DNA from: Streptomyces malaysiensis subsp. samsunensis
GTDB lineage: Bacteria > Actinomycetota > Actinomycetes > Streptomycetales > Streptomycetaceae
Assembly (NCBI RefSeq): GCF_024519315.1
Contig: NZ_JANIIC010000047.1
Coordinates: forward strand, 31,044-95,043
Length of the DNA: 64,000 nt
Direction of reading: 5' to 3'
Made by a program: the position numbers and the translations under genes. The notes below the pieces were generated by a model that saw only the letters and a list, made by a program, of their open reading frames with translations, had not been told where the DNA came from and did no database searches. Below, piece by piece: positions 43,063 to 51,857 of the stretch (the first letter of the stretch is position 1; each line of letters begins with the position of its first letter).

Positions 43063-44465
43063 TGGTGGTCCTCCTGAGTCTGAGCCGGTGTGAACGGTGC
43101 CGGTGCGGATGCGGACGGTGCGGATGCGGACGGTGCCGGTACGGGCCGTGCGATACGGGCCCGCCATTCGGGCCCGTCCGGATAGCGGTAGGCGGCGATC
43201 GACTCTGGGTACATACGGGCGGAGAAGCCCGGCGCGGTCGGTGCCCGATAGCGGCCCGACTCGATGACCACGGGATCGGCGAAGTGCTCGTGGAGGTGGT
43301 CGACATACTCGATGACCCGGTCCTCCCAGCTGCCCGAGACGGCCACGAAGTCGAACATGGCCAGGTGCTGGACGAGTTCGCACAGCCCGACGCCGCCCGC
43401 GTGCGGGCACACCGGAAGTCCGTACTTGGCGGCGAGCAGCAGGATCGCGAGGTTCTCGTTGACCCCGGCGACCCGCGCCGCGTCGATCTGGACGAAGTCG
43501 ACCGCCTCGGCCTGGAGCAGCTGCTTGAAGACCACGCGGTTGGCCACGTGCTCGCCGGTGGCGACCTTGACCGGCTGCCCGGCACGGATGGCGGCGTGGG
43601 CGAGGATGTCGTCCGGGCTGGTGGGCTCCTCGATCCAGTGCGGATCGTACGGCGCCAGGGCGCTCATCCAGCGCACCGCCTCCGCCACGTCCCAGCGTTG
43701 GTTGGCGTCCACGGCGATGCGCACATCGGGGCCGACCGCCTCGCGCGCGAGCCGCATCCGTCTGAGGTCCTCGTCGAGATCGCCGCCGACCTTGAGCTTG
43801 ATCTGGCCGAAGCCCCCGGCCACGGCCTCCTGGGCCAGCTTGATCATTTTCTCGTCGGAGTAGCCGAGCCAGCCGGGCGAGGTGGTGTAGGCGGGGTAGC
43901 CTCGCTCGCGCAGCAGCGCGGCACGCTCGGCGCGGCCGGGCTCCGCGGCGCGCAGGATGGCGAGCGCCTCGTCGCGGGTGAGCGCGTCGCTGAGGTAGCG
44001 GAAGTCGACCAGCTCGACCAGTTCCTCGGGCGACATATCGGCGAGGAACTGCCACAGGGGCTTGCCGGCCTGCCGGGCGGCGAGGTCCCAGGCGGCGTTG
44101 ACCACCGCGCCCGCCGCCATATGCATGACACCCTTCTCCGGCCCGAGCCAGCGCAGCTGCGAGTCATGGGTCAGCTCGCGGTGCAGGGCGGCGAGATCGG
44201 CGGCCGTCAGGGGCGCGGGGCGGCCCACCACATGGGGCAGGAGGGAGCGGATGGCGGCCGCGGTGACATCGTTGCCGCGGCCGATGGTGAAGACGAAGCC
44301 GTGCCCCTCCGCCGCCGGCCCCTCCCCCGCGTCCGTGCGCAGCACGACATAGGCGGCGGAGTAGTCGGGGTCCGGGTTCATGGCGTCCGAGCCGTCGAGC
44401 TGCTCCGAGGTGGGAAACCGGATGTCGTGGACCTCGAGCTCGGTGACGGATGGACGCTGACTCAA
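43059..44465 (-). CDS. Enolase-superfamily sugar-acid dehydratase, probable L-fuconate dehydratase
   Basis: 468 aa. I place the start at TTG 44465, which has GGGAG upstream; the in-frame ATG at 44501 overlaps the operator sites. Enolase-superfamily residues: FGQIKLKVGGD (catalytic Lys), VDANQRWD and EEPTSPDD (metal ligands), ATGEHVANR, and VCPHAGGVGLCELVQHL (His), with GSWEDRVIEYVDHLHEHF near the C-terminus as in FucD-type enzymes. It would dehydrate L-fuconate to 2-keto-3-deoxy-L-fuconate. A His-poor, Ala/Pro/Ser tail of ~25 residues ends the protein. First gene of the operon. Confidence 0.88.
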   Translation of the reverse strand: MSQRPSVTELEVHDIRFPTSEQLDGSDAMNPDPDYSAAYVVLRTDAGEGPAAEGHGFVFTIGRGNDVTAAAIRSLLPHVVGRPAPLTAADLAALHRELTHDSQLRWLGPEKGVMHMAAGAVVNAAWDLAARQAGKPLWQFLADMSPEELVELVDFRYLSDALTRDEALAILRAAEPGRAERAALLRERGYPAYTTSPGWLGYSDEKMIKLAQEAVAGGFGQIKLKVGGDLDEDLRRMRLAREAVGPDVRIAVDANQRWDVAEAVRWMSALAPYDPHWIEEPTSPDDILAHAAIRAGQPVKVATGEHVANRVVFKQLLQAEAVDFVQIDAARVAGVNENLAILLLAAKYGLPVCPHAGGVGLCELVQHLAMFDFVAVSGSWEDRVIEYVDHLHEHFADPVVIESGRYRAPTAPGFSARMYPESIAAYRYPDGPEWRARIARPVPAPSASAPSASAPAPFTPAQTQEDHQ

Positions 44466-44497
44466 TGGGGGCTCCCTGGAACGATGCGCGAGAGAGA

Positions 44498-44528
44498 ACA
44501 TCGGACCTTTCGCGATGATCCGATGTAT
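44498..44528. promoter_or_regulatory. Candidate operator pair upstream of the fucose-type operon
   Basis: ACATCGGAC at 44498-44506 and ATCCGATGTAT at 44518-44528 (inverted orientation) both match the palindrome upstream of the FadR-type regulator (ATACATCGGATGT at 35754). They lie 33-63 nt upstream of the TTG start. Confidence 0.45.
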
Positions 44529-44719
44529 AGCGCTGCCCTAAGGGCTGCGTCCAGAGGCGTGGCGGAACTTTCGGAGGACAGATCGGATGAATCTCTTAGT
44601 GCTCCTGGACAGGGGCTGCGGCCGGGGGCACGGAAAGCCGTAGGCTTGGGAGGCACGCAATGGGAACTGCATCTGGAGGCGGCACCGATCCGTCCGCCCC
44701 AGTCGGAAGGAGGCGCTGG

Positions 44720-45868
44720 GTGATCGAGCTTGAGGGGGTTCCCGAGCTGATCGACCCGGTCATGATCTGTGCCTTCGAGGGCTGGAACGACGCCGGAGAC
44801 GCCGCCTCGACCGCGGTCGGGCACCTGGACCGGGAGTGGAAGGGCGAGGTCTTCGCCTCGCTCGACGCGGAGGACTACTACGACTTCCAGGTGAACCGGC
44901 CCACCGTGGCGCTCGAGGGCGGTGTACGCAAGATCACCTGGCCGACGACCCGGCTCTCGGTGGTCCGGGCCGACACCGGGGAGCAGTCCCGGGACCTGGT
45001 GCTGGTGCGCGGTATCGAGCCGAGCATGCGCTGGCGGTCGTTCTGCAACGAGATCCTCGGCTACGCCCATGAGTTGGGCGTGGAGATGGTCGTCATCCTC
45101 GGCGCACTGCTCGGCGACACCCCGCACACCCGGCCGGTGCCGGTCAGCGGCGTCACCTCCGACCCGGACCTGGCCCGCAGCCTCGATCTGGAGGAGACCC
45201 GCTACGAGGGCCCGACCGGAATCGTCGGGGTCCTCCAGGAGGCGTGTGCCCACGCCGGAGTCCCGGCGGTGAGCCTGTGGGCGGCCGTGCCGCACTACGT
45301 CTCGCAGCCGCCGAACCCGAAGGCCACCCTGGCCCTGCTCAACCGCCTCGAGGACCTCATCGGGGTGCGCATCCCCCTCGGTGAGCTGACCGAGGACTCC
45401 CGGGCCTGGCAGCTGGGCGTGGACCAGCTGGCCGCGGAGGACAGCGAGGTCGCCGAGTACGTCCAGTCACTGGAGGAGGCGCGGGACACCGCCGAGCTGC
45501 CCGAGGCGTCGGGCGAGGCCATCGCCCGCGAGTTCGAGCGCTATCTGCGGCGGCGCGACGGCCAGCCCGGCCCCGGCGGCCACGCCACCGAGAGCGGCGG
45601 CCTCGCGGAAGGCCGGGAGGGCGGCACGTCGGGCGGCCCGGGCGCCCCCTATCTGCGGGACCCCTCCACCGGCCACGGGCGGCCGCGCAAGCCGTCCCCC
45701 AGGGACGAGATGGCCAAGGACGACGCCGAGGACACCGGCGGCGCCGAGGACGAGACCAAGGGTCCTGACGACACCCAGGACGGCGAGGGCCAGGACGCCT
45801 CCCACCGCGAAGACGGCGGCACGGACCGGGGCGGCGACGGGGACGAGGGGTCCGGCTCCGGCCGGTAG
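44720..45868 (+). CDS. PAC2 family protein
   Basis: 382 aa from GTG 44720 with AAGGAGG upstream; an earlier start at 44660 would add 20 atypical residues. PAC2 domain (proteasome-assembly-chaperone-like fold) spans about residues 1-275: IELEGVPELIDPVMICAFEGWNDAGDAA is the family opening, with VVILGALLGDTPHTRPVP inside. The C-terminal ~90 residues are acidic and low-complexity (Asp/Glu/Gly), probably disordered. Function in actinobacteria is not established. It converges on mshC. Confidence 0.93.
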   Translation: MIELEGVPELIDPVMICAFEGWNDAGDAASTAVGHLDREWKGEVFASLDAEDYYDFQVNRPTVALEGGVRKITWPTTRLSVVRADTGEQSRDLVLVRGIEPSMRWRSFCNEILGYAHELGVEMVVILGALLGDTPHTRPVPVSGVTSDPDLARSLDLEETRYEGPTGIVGVLQEACAHAGVPAVSLWAAVPHYVSQPPNPKATLALLNRLEDLIGVRIPLGELTEDSRAWQLGVDQLAAEDSEVAEYVQSLEEARDTAELPEASGEAIAREFERYLRRRDGQPGPGGHATESGGLAEGREGGTSGGPGAPYLRDPSTGHGRPRKPSPRDEMAKDDAEDTGGAEDETKGPDDTQDGEGQDASHREDGGTDRGGDGDEGSGSGR

Positions 45869-45914
45869 GCCACGACCGCCCCGCCCGGCCCTGGGCACAC
45901 GGGTGAACAGCGCG

Positions 45915-45947
45915 GAGCCCGCGCCGGGAGGTCCCCGGCGCGGGCTC
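45915..45947. terminator. Bidirectional terminator between PAC2 gene and mshC
   Basis: Perfect 14-bp stem (GAGCCCGCGCCGGG at 45915-45928, complement at 45934-45947) with a 5-nt loop, between two convergent genes. Confidence 0.65.
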
Positions 45948-45985
45948 ATGCGTTCACCGCCGCGGTGCCACGGCCCGACGACGCG

Positions 45986-47215
45986 TCAGAGGGCCACGCC
46001 CAGCAGCGCGTCCACGGCGCGCGAGACCAGTCCGGGCGCCCCCTCGTCCGTACCGCCGGTGGCCGTCTGCGCGGCGGCCCAGCGGTCGACGGCGGCCAGG
46101 GCCGCCGGGGAGTCCAGGTCGTCCGCGAGCGCCTCACGGATCTCCTCCACCAGCGCGTCGGCCGGGAGCCCGTCCGGCCGTGAGACGGCGGCACGCCAGC
46201 GGCCGAGGCGCTCATCGGCCTCGCGCAGCACCTCGTCCGTCCACTCCCAGTCCGAGCGGTAGTGATGGGCCAGCAGCGCGAGCCGTATGGCCGCCGGGTC
46301 CACACCGTCGTGGCGCAGCGCCGAGACGAAGACCAGGTTGCCCTTGGACTTCGACATCTTCTCGCCGTCCAGCGCCACCATCCCGGCGTGCACATACGTC
46401 TTGGCGAACGGCCGCTCACCGGTGAGGACCTGGGCGTGCGAGGCGCCCATCTCATGGTGCGGGAAGGCGAGATCGGATCCGCCGCCCTGCACATCGAAGC
46501 CCATGCCGAGGTGGTCGAGGGCGATGGCCACGCATTCGATGTGCCAGCCGGGGCGGCCGGAGCCGAGCGATCCGCCGTCCCAACTCGGCTCGCCGGCACG
46601 GGCGGCCATCCACAGCATGGGGTCGAGGGGGTTCTTCTTGCCGGGGCGCTCCGGGTCGCCGCCGCGCTCGGCGGACAGCAGCCGCATGGCCTCCGCGTCC
46701 AGCCGGCTGACCGAGCCGAAGGAGGGGTCGGACTCCACGGAGAAGTAGACGTCGCCTTCGAGTTCATAGGCGGCGCCCAGGTCGCGCAGCCGCTCCACGA
46801 GCGGCACGATCCCCGGTATCGCCTCGACGGCGCCGATGTAGTGGCGCGGGGGCAGCATCCGCAGGGCCGTCATGTCCTCGCGGAAGAGGGCGGTCTCGCG
46901 CTCGGCCAGGGCCGTCCAGTCGTCGCCGTTCTCCTGGGCCCGCTCCAGCAGGGGATCGTCGACATCGGTGACGTTCTGGACGTAGTGCACCTGGCGCTTG
47001 GTGTCGAGCCATACGCGCTGAACGAGGTCGAACGCGTTGTAGGTCGCCGCATGACCCATGTGGGTCGCGTCGTACGGGGTGATCCCGCAGACGTAGATGC
47101 GCGCGACGGGACCGGGGGTCAGGGTGATCCGTCCCCCGGTCGCTGTGTCGTGAATGCTCAGGTCGCGGCCACTGCCGGGCAGGGCGGGAACCTCAGAAGC
47201 GGGCCAGGCATACAT
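45986..47215 (-). CDS. mshC: Mycothiol synthesis cysteine ligase MshC
   Basis: ATP-dependent ligation of cysteine to glucosaminyl-inositol, the third enzyme group of mycothiol synthesis. From ATG 47215 it is 409 aa and begins MYAWPASEVPALPG as in the family. It resembles cysteinyl-tRNA synthetase: zinc-ligand Cys43 in YVCGITPYDATHMGHA, GWHIECVAIA, GGGSDLAFPHHE and the KMSKSKGN loop, but it lacks the tRNA-binding domain. It is followed on the same strand order by the three genes commonly seen with mshC. Confidence 0.96.
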   Translation of the reverse strand: MYAWPASEVPALPGSGRDLSIHDTATGGRITLTPGPVARIYVCGITPYDATHMGHAATYNAFDLVQRVWLDTKRQVHYVQNVTDVDDPLLERAQENGDDWTALAERETALFREDMTALRMLPPRHYIGAVEAIPGIVPLVERLRDLGAAYELEGDVYFSVESDPSFGSVSRLDAEAMRLLSAERGGDPERPGKKNPLDPMLWMAARAGEPSWDGGSLGSGRPGWHIECVAIALDHLGMGFDVQGGGSDLAFPHHEMGASHAQVLTGERPFAKTYVHAGMVALDGEKMSKSKGNLVFVSALRHDGVDPAAIRLALLAHHYRSDWEWTDEVLREADERLGRWRAAVSRPDGLPADALVEEIREALADDLDSPAALAAVDRWAAAQTATGGTDEGAPGLVSRAVDALLGVAL

Positions 47216-47410
47216 GCAATGAGCGTAACCGGATGCAGCGTCCGTATACGAACCGGACCAGTGGTGTTGGCCGGATGGGCGGTCTTGCGCAAGCGCCCAG
47301 AACCTGCTTGAGCTGCCCCAATCGCCTGCCACGGACCCCGGGTGGGGACGCGTCGGGAGCCCCGCCCGGACCCGGAGCGAGCCGGTCGACTCGGGCCGGA
47401 GGTCATCCGC

Positions 47411-48538
47411 TCAGACCGGCGGCCAGGGGATGGCGGGCCACTGGCCGCTGGGCTCGGGGTGGGTCCCGGTCCGCAACAGCGTGGCGACACGGGCCCGCAG
47501 GGCCTCGATCTCGGCCTCGGTGATCAGCTTCGCCAGCCGGGCGCTCAGCGGGCCGCCGCCGGCCAGCTGGTCCGCCAACCCGCGCAGCACCTCCAGCACA
47601 TCGTCCGGCAGCGGATCCCCGGCCCAGCCCCACAGCAGGGTGCGCAGCTTGTCGTCGGCGTTGAAGGTCACTCCGTGATCAATCGCATAGAGCCGGCCAC
47701 CGGCCGCGGGCAGCAGATGGCCGCCCTTGCGGTCGCCGTTGTTGATCACCGCGTCGAGGACGGCCAGCCGGCGCAGCCGTACGTCGTCGGCGTGGACCAG
47801 CAGCGCCGTCCGCCCCTCGCCCACCTCGGCGTAGCCCACCGCCTTCCAGCCGGGGCCCGGTTCATCGCCCTCGACGAGCGCGAGCAGCTCCCCTCCCCCG
47901 GTCTCGCCGGACCCGTCGCCGTCCGCCCCGTCGGCGTCCCCGTCCGCCGCGCCGGTGGTCACCTCGACCTCGATCCAGAGCTGGCACATCCCCTGCCCGT
48001 ACGGCCCGTCGCGCAGCACGGTGGGCGGCACCAGGCCCCAGCCGGTGGCCTCGGAGATCTCGTACGCCGCGACCTCGCGCTGGGCGAGCGTGCCGTCCGG
48101 GAAGTCCCACAGCGGCCGCTCCCCGGCCACCGGCTTGTAGACACAGGGGGCGCTGTGGCCCTCGTACTCGACCGTGCAGTACAGCACCGCGTTGGACGCC
48201 TCCCGGACCCGGCCGCGCACCGTCAGCTCACCGAGGGCCAGCAGCTCGGACGGGGCCACGAGGCGCGAAGCCTCCGTTGAGGGTGGTGGTGGGAGACGGG
48301 AGGTCAAGGAGCGCGAAGCCTCCGTTGAGGGTGGCGGTGGGAGACGGGAGGTCAAGGAGCGCGAAGCCTCCGTTGAGGGTGGCGGTGGGAGACGGGAGGT
48401 CAAGGAGCGCGAAGCCTCCGTTGAGGGTGGTGGTGGGAGACGGGAGGTCAAGGAGCGCGAAGCCTCCGTTGAGGGTGGTGGTGGGAGACGGGAGGGCGGG
48501 GTCACGCTCCCCTGCGGTATCCGTTCTGGCGCGGACAT
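47411..48538 (-). CDS. Predicted PI3/PI4-kinase-like protein of the mshC neighbourhood (TIGR03843-like)
   Basis: 375 aa from ATG 48538 (GGAGGGA upstream), overlapping the DUF3090 gene by 37 bp; GTG 48505 is a second possible start. The conserved part begins at about residue 95: SNAVLYCTVEYEG, CVYKPVAGERPLWDFPDGTLAQREVAAYEIS, then LDAVINNGDRKGGHLL and AIDHGVTFN, which match kinase catalytic and metal-binding loops distantly related to PI kinases. The N-terminus carries almost five copies of a 16-residue Pro-rich repeat (SRLPPPPSTEASRSLT), not expected in the family. Function unknown. Confidence 0.85.
   Translation of the reverse strand: MSAPERIPQGSVTPPSRLPPPPSTEASRSLTSRLPPPPSTEASRSLTSRLPPPPSTEASRSLTSRLPPPPSTEASRSLTSRLPPPPSTEASRLVAPSELLALGELTVRGRVREASNAVLYCTVEYEGHSAPCVYKPVAGERPLWDFPDGTLAQREVAAYEISEATGWGLVPPTVLRDGPYGQGMCQLWIEVEVTTGAADGDADGADGDGSGETGGGELLALVEGDEPGPGWKAVGYAEVGEGRTALLVHADDVRLRRLAVLDAVINNGDRKGGHLLPAAGGRLYAIDHGVTFNADDKLRTLLWGWAGDPLPDDVLEVLRGLADQLAGGGPLSARLAKLITEAEIEALRARVATLLRTGTHPEPSGQWPAIPWPPV
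48266..48497. repeat. 48-bp tandem repeat, about 4.8 copies
   Basis: Copies start at 48266, 48314, 48362, 48410 and 48458 (the last is 40 bp). Copies differ by single G/C changes such as GGTGGTGG versus GGTGGCGG. The period of 16 codons keeps the host frame open, where it encodes SRLPPPPSTEASRSLT units. Confidence 0.9.
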
Positions 48539-49092
48539 ACGTGTCCCTCCGGGTCGAGCGGCAGACTGCACAGCGGGCAGGGCGGACGGCCGGCGTTGAC
48601 GACCTCCAGGGCGCGCTTGGCGAACGCGCGCGCCTGTGTGCCGGTGAGCCGCACCCGCAGCATGGGCGGGCCGTTCACATCGTCCTGGAGCAGCCGCTCC
48701 TCGGCCTCGGCCAGGTCCTCCTCGGACTCTGCCTCCAGCTCGACCAGCGCCTGCGCCTCGACGATCATCCGCTGCTCCTCGCCGTCCCAGGCGAGCGCCA
48801 TGGTACCGACCCGGAACTCCTCCTCCACGGGGGCTTCCAGCGGTGCGGTGTCGCTGAGTTCGGTCGGTGCGACCGCGGGGACCGGGGCGTTTCCGCCGGT
48901 ACGCCGCACCACCTCGTCCAGCAGCTCGTCTATCCGCTCGGCCAACGCGGCGACCTGCGTCTTCTCCAGCGCGACACTGGTGGTCCGGCTGCCGGCGGAC
49001 GCCTGAAGGAAAAAGGTGCGGCGACCAGGCAGCCCGACCGTACCGGCGACGAAACGGTCCGGCGGGTCATAGAGGAACACCTGACGGGACAA
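48502..49092 (-). CDS. DUF3090 family protein
   Basis: 196 aa from TTG 49092 (AGCAGGACG upstream), giving the family opening MSRQVFLYDPPDRFVAGTVGLPGRRTFF. The C-terminus has a putative zinc-binding pair CPLCSLPLDPEGHVC. Family function is unknown. It is conserved beside the kinase-like gene and the phosphomutase-like gene of the mshC cassette, and its 3' end overlaps the next gene. Confidence 0.93.
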   Translation of the reverse strand: MSRQVFLYDPPDRFVAGTVGLPGRRTFFLQASAGSRTTSVALEKTQVAALAERIDELLDEVVRRTGGNAPVPAVAPTELSDTAPLEAPVEEEFRVGTMALAWDGEEQRMIVEAQALVELEAESEEDLAEAEERLLQDDVNGPPMLRVRLTGTQARAFAKRALEVVNAGRPPCPLCSLPLDPEGHVCPRQNGYRRGA

Positions 49093-49215
49093 CGTCCTGC
49101 TCCATTTGGTTCGACTACTCGGCTGACTGACTGCTGACCGCTGGGTGTCACGACCGCCCGGTCACGGCTGTCACGGCGCCCTGGCACCGCGGCACCACCC
49201 TACTGCGCACGGCGA

Positions 49216-49911
49216 TCACGGTGCTCCCGCGTCGCCGCCCACCGCCGCGTCCCCGCCGCGGTCTCCGGTGGTCTCCTCGCGCGGCGCCAGCCCCGCGAAG
49301 TCACCGGTGTCCCCGAGCCGGACGAGGAAGGGCCGGGTCGGGGTGTACCGGATCGCGGTGATCGAGCAGGGCTCGACCGAGATCCGCTGGAAGAGATCGA
49401 GATGGAGTCCGAGGGCGTCCGCGACCAGCGCCTTGATGATGTCCCCGTGGGAGCACATCAGATAGGCCGCGTCGGCGCCGTGCTCCCGCTCGATCCGGGC
49501 GTTCCAGTCGCGCACCGCCTCGACCGCGCGCGCGTTCATCCCGCGCAGGGACTCGCCGCCGGGGAACGCGGCGGCGGACGGATGCTGCTGAACGATGTTC
49601 ATCAGCGGTTCATCGGCCAGCTCGGCCAGCTTTCGGCCCGACCAGTCGCCGTAGTGGCACTCCCCGATCCGGTCGTCGGGGTGCAGCGGCAGCTCGGGGC
49701 GGGCGGCGAGCAGCGGGGCCAGCGTCTCCCGGCATCGCTGGAGCGGACTGGTGACGGCGGCGGCGAGGGGCAGCCGGGCCAGCCTGTCGGGCAGCGCGGT
49801 GGCCTGGGCCGTGCCGCGCTCATCAAGGGCGACACCGGGTGTCCAGCCCGCGAGGACGCCCGCGGTGTTGGCGGTGGACCGGCCGTGCCGTACGAGGATC
49901 AGCATGGGCAT
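49216..49911 (-). CDS. Histidine phosphatase, MSMEG_4193-type phosphomutase-like protein
   Basis: 231 aa from ATG 49911 (ATG 49905 is also possible). Phosphoglycerate-mutase superfamily: LILVRHGRSTANTAGVLAG with the catalytic His, SPLQRCRETL, GECHYGDWSGRKL, and YLMCSHGDIIKAL with the second His. Member of the mshC/DUF3090 cassette. Substrate is not established. The last ~25 residues are a species-specific Gly/Asp/Ala tail. It is divergent from corA, whose start is only 98 bp away. Confidence 0.9.
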   Translation of the reverse strand: MPMLILVRHGRSTANTAGVLAGWTPGVALDERGTAQATALPDRLARLPLAAAVTSPLQRCRETLAPLLAARPELPLHPDDRIGECHYGDWSGRKLAELADEPLMNIVQQHPSAAAFPGGESLRGMNARAVEAVRDWNARIEREHGADAAYLMCSHGDIIKALVADALGLHLDLFQRISVEPCSITAIRYTPTRPFLVRLGDTGDFAGLAPREETTGDRGGDAAVGGDAGAP

Positions 49912-50009
49912 GCCTGCCACCCTACGACCCCTCCGGCGCCGCTCAGCGGTGCTGCGCCCCGATCCCGGACCACGGCCCCCCTGTGCGTACCGGCATCGCG
50001 CGAGGCACA

Positions 50010-51002
50010 ATGCGCAGCGTGATCGTGGACTGTGCCATCTACCGGGACGGGTGCCGTACCGAGGGACCCGCCGACTTCTCCGACGCCCTCGACGAGGCGC
50101 GCGCGAGAGGGGACGCCTTCTTGTGGATCGGGCTGCATGAGCCGACCGAGAAGGAGTTCGAGCTGGTCACCAGCGAGTTCGGACTGCATCCGCTGGCCGT
50201 GGAGGACGCCCTGGGCGCCCACCAGAGGCCGAAGCTGGAGGTCTACGACGACTCGCTGTTCCTGGTGCTCAAGCCGGTCCAGTACGACGACAAGGCCGGC
50301 ACCGTCACAACGGGTGAGCTGATGGTCTTCGTCGGTGACTCCTTCGTGGTGACCGTGAGGCACGGCGAGGCCAATCCGCTCGGCTCGGTGCGCGACCGGC
50401 TGGAGAAGATGCCCGAGGTGCTCCAGCACGGTCCGACGGCGGTGATGTACGCGGTCTCCGACGCGGTCGTGGACCACTACCTGGACGTGGCCGACGATCT
50501 GCACGGGGACCTGGAGGTCCTGGAGACCGAGGTCTTCGCCTCCAACTCGGGCGGAGGGCAGAACACCGCCGGGCGAATCTACGCCTTCAAGCGCGAGGTG
50601 ATGGAATTCCGCCGCTCTGCCGGGCCGTTGGCGGAGCCGATGGAGCGGCTCACCGGCGCCGGGGTGCCATTCGTGCACGAGGGCTCCCGGCCGTTCTTCC
50701 GCGATGTCAGCGACCATCTGACCCGGGTGAACGAGCATGTGGAGGGGCTGGACCGGCTGCTGTCGGACATCCTCTCCGCCCATCTCGCGCAGATGGGCGT
50801 GCGACAGAACGACGACATGCGGAAGATCTCGGCGTGGGCGGCCATGGCCGCGGTGCCGACGATGATCGCCGGGATCTACGGCATGAACTTCACGCATATG
50901 CCCGAGCTCGAGCAGCCCTGGGGATATCCGGGTGTGATCGTGCTCATGGGCGGTGTGATCGCCCTGCTGTACCGCTATTTCAAGCGGCGCGGCTGGCTCT
51001 GA
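50010..51002 (+). CDS. CorA-family magnesium/cobalt transporter
   Basis: Divalent metal channel of 330 aa, ATG 50010 with GAGG upstream. A large N-terminal cytosolic alpha/beta domain and long helix (HLTRVNEHVEGLDRLLSDILSAHLAQMGVRQNDDMRKIS) are followed by two C-terminal membrane segments with the signature YGMNF between them and a basic tail (YRYFKRRGW). Typical CorA architecture. Confidence 0.93.
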   Translation: MRSVIVDCAIYRDGCRTEGPADFSDALDEARARGDAFLWIGLHEPTEKEFELVTSEFGLHPLAVEDALGAHQRPKLEVYDDSLFLVLKPVQYDDKAGTVTTGELMVFVGDSFVVTVRHGEANPLGSVRDRLEKMPEVLQHGPTAVMYAVSDAVVDHYLDVADDLHGDLEVLETEVFASNSGGGQNTAGRIYAFKREVMEFRRSAGPLAEPMERLTGAGVPFVHEGSRPFFRDVSDHLTRVNEHVEGLDRLLSDILSAHLAQMGVRQNDDMRKISAWAAMAAVPTMIAGIYGMNFTHMPELEQPWGYPGVIVLMGGVIALLYRYFKRRGWL

Positions 51003-51050
51003 GGGGGCGTCGGCGCCGGTCCGCGCGCGCCCGGGGGCGTTTGCCGGCGC

Positions 51051-51857
51051 TCAGACCAACTCGGGCGCCTCGGGCGCACCGGAGGCGCTCTGCGCGGGCC
51101 CGCCCAGCGCGTTCCGCCGCTCGGGCATCCGCAGTGACACCATGCGCCGCCAGCCGCCCAGCCGCTCGTACGCGTACAGGGCGCGGATCCCGGCCGCGAG
51201 CGGCGCGGACTTCGCCCTGGACCAGCCGAGAACGCGTCCCATCCGGGCCATCACGGCCAGGCTGACGTCCCGGTAGACCCCCATCTCGACGAGCGCGCTC
51301 TCCCGCAGGGTCCGCTGGATGGTCCGGCCGTACCCGGCGGCGGCCATGCGCAGCAGCTCCTCATGGCAGTAGGCGAGGTGGTTGTCCTCGTCGTCGGCGA
51401 TCATGCGCACCGCGCGGCCGAGGTCGGGGTGGTCGCCGAAGTATCTGCACAACATCGTCATCTGGGCGGCGGCGCGCTGTTCGGTGACCCGGCTGTGGGC
51501 GAGGTAGATCACGATGTCGTGGTCGGTGAGCGGCTCGTCGCGGCGCAGCTTGTCGTGGGCGAGGCCGATGCCGCGCGCCTCCAGGAGCATCGTGTAGTCG
51601 GTCTCGCGCGGCACCTCCATGGGCTCCAGACCGCGCTTGCGGAGCAGGGCGTTGAAGATCCGGCCGTGCTTGTCCTCGTCGGTGCCATGGCGGGCGATCT
51701 TGGGCGCGAGGTCGCGGCGGCTCTCGGGCACGAGGGCGGCGATCCGGCCGTTCTCCCAGCCTCCCTGGGCCTCCCCGCTGGCCGCGACGGAGCAGAAGAG
51801 CCGGAACGACTCGTCGTTGTCGAGGATCTCCTGGAACACGCTTTTCGCCGAGAGCAT
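51051..51857 (-). CDS. Ferritin-like domain protein
   Basis: 268 aa from ATG 51857, which has GGAGGTGG upstream; ATG 51911 would add 18 basic residues. Helical-bundle metal-binding pattern: Glu in the early helices, RHGTDEDKHGRIF and later ADDEDNHLAYCHEELL (E/D-x-x-H pairs), as in ferritin-like di-iron proteins. Specific role unknown. It converges with corA. Confidence 0.8.
   Translation of the reverse strand: MLSAKSVFQEILDNDESFRLFCSVAASGEAQGGWENGRIAALVPESRRDLAPKIARHGTDEDKHGRIFNALLRKRGLEPMEVPRETDYTMLLEARGIGLAHDKLRRDEPLTDHDIVIYLAHSRVTEQRAAAQMTMLCRYFGDHPDLGRAVRMIADDEDNHLAYCHEELLRMAAAGYGRTIQRTLRESALVEMGVYRDVSLAVMARMGRVLGWSRAKSAPLAAGIRALYAYERLGGWRRMVSLRMPERRNALGGPAQSASGAPEAPELV

Noticed and set aside
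48266..48497. CRISPR-like array
   Set aside because: Units are contiguous 48-bp repeats with no unique spacers, no cas genes nearby, and they stay in frame in a coding gene.
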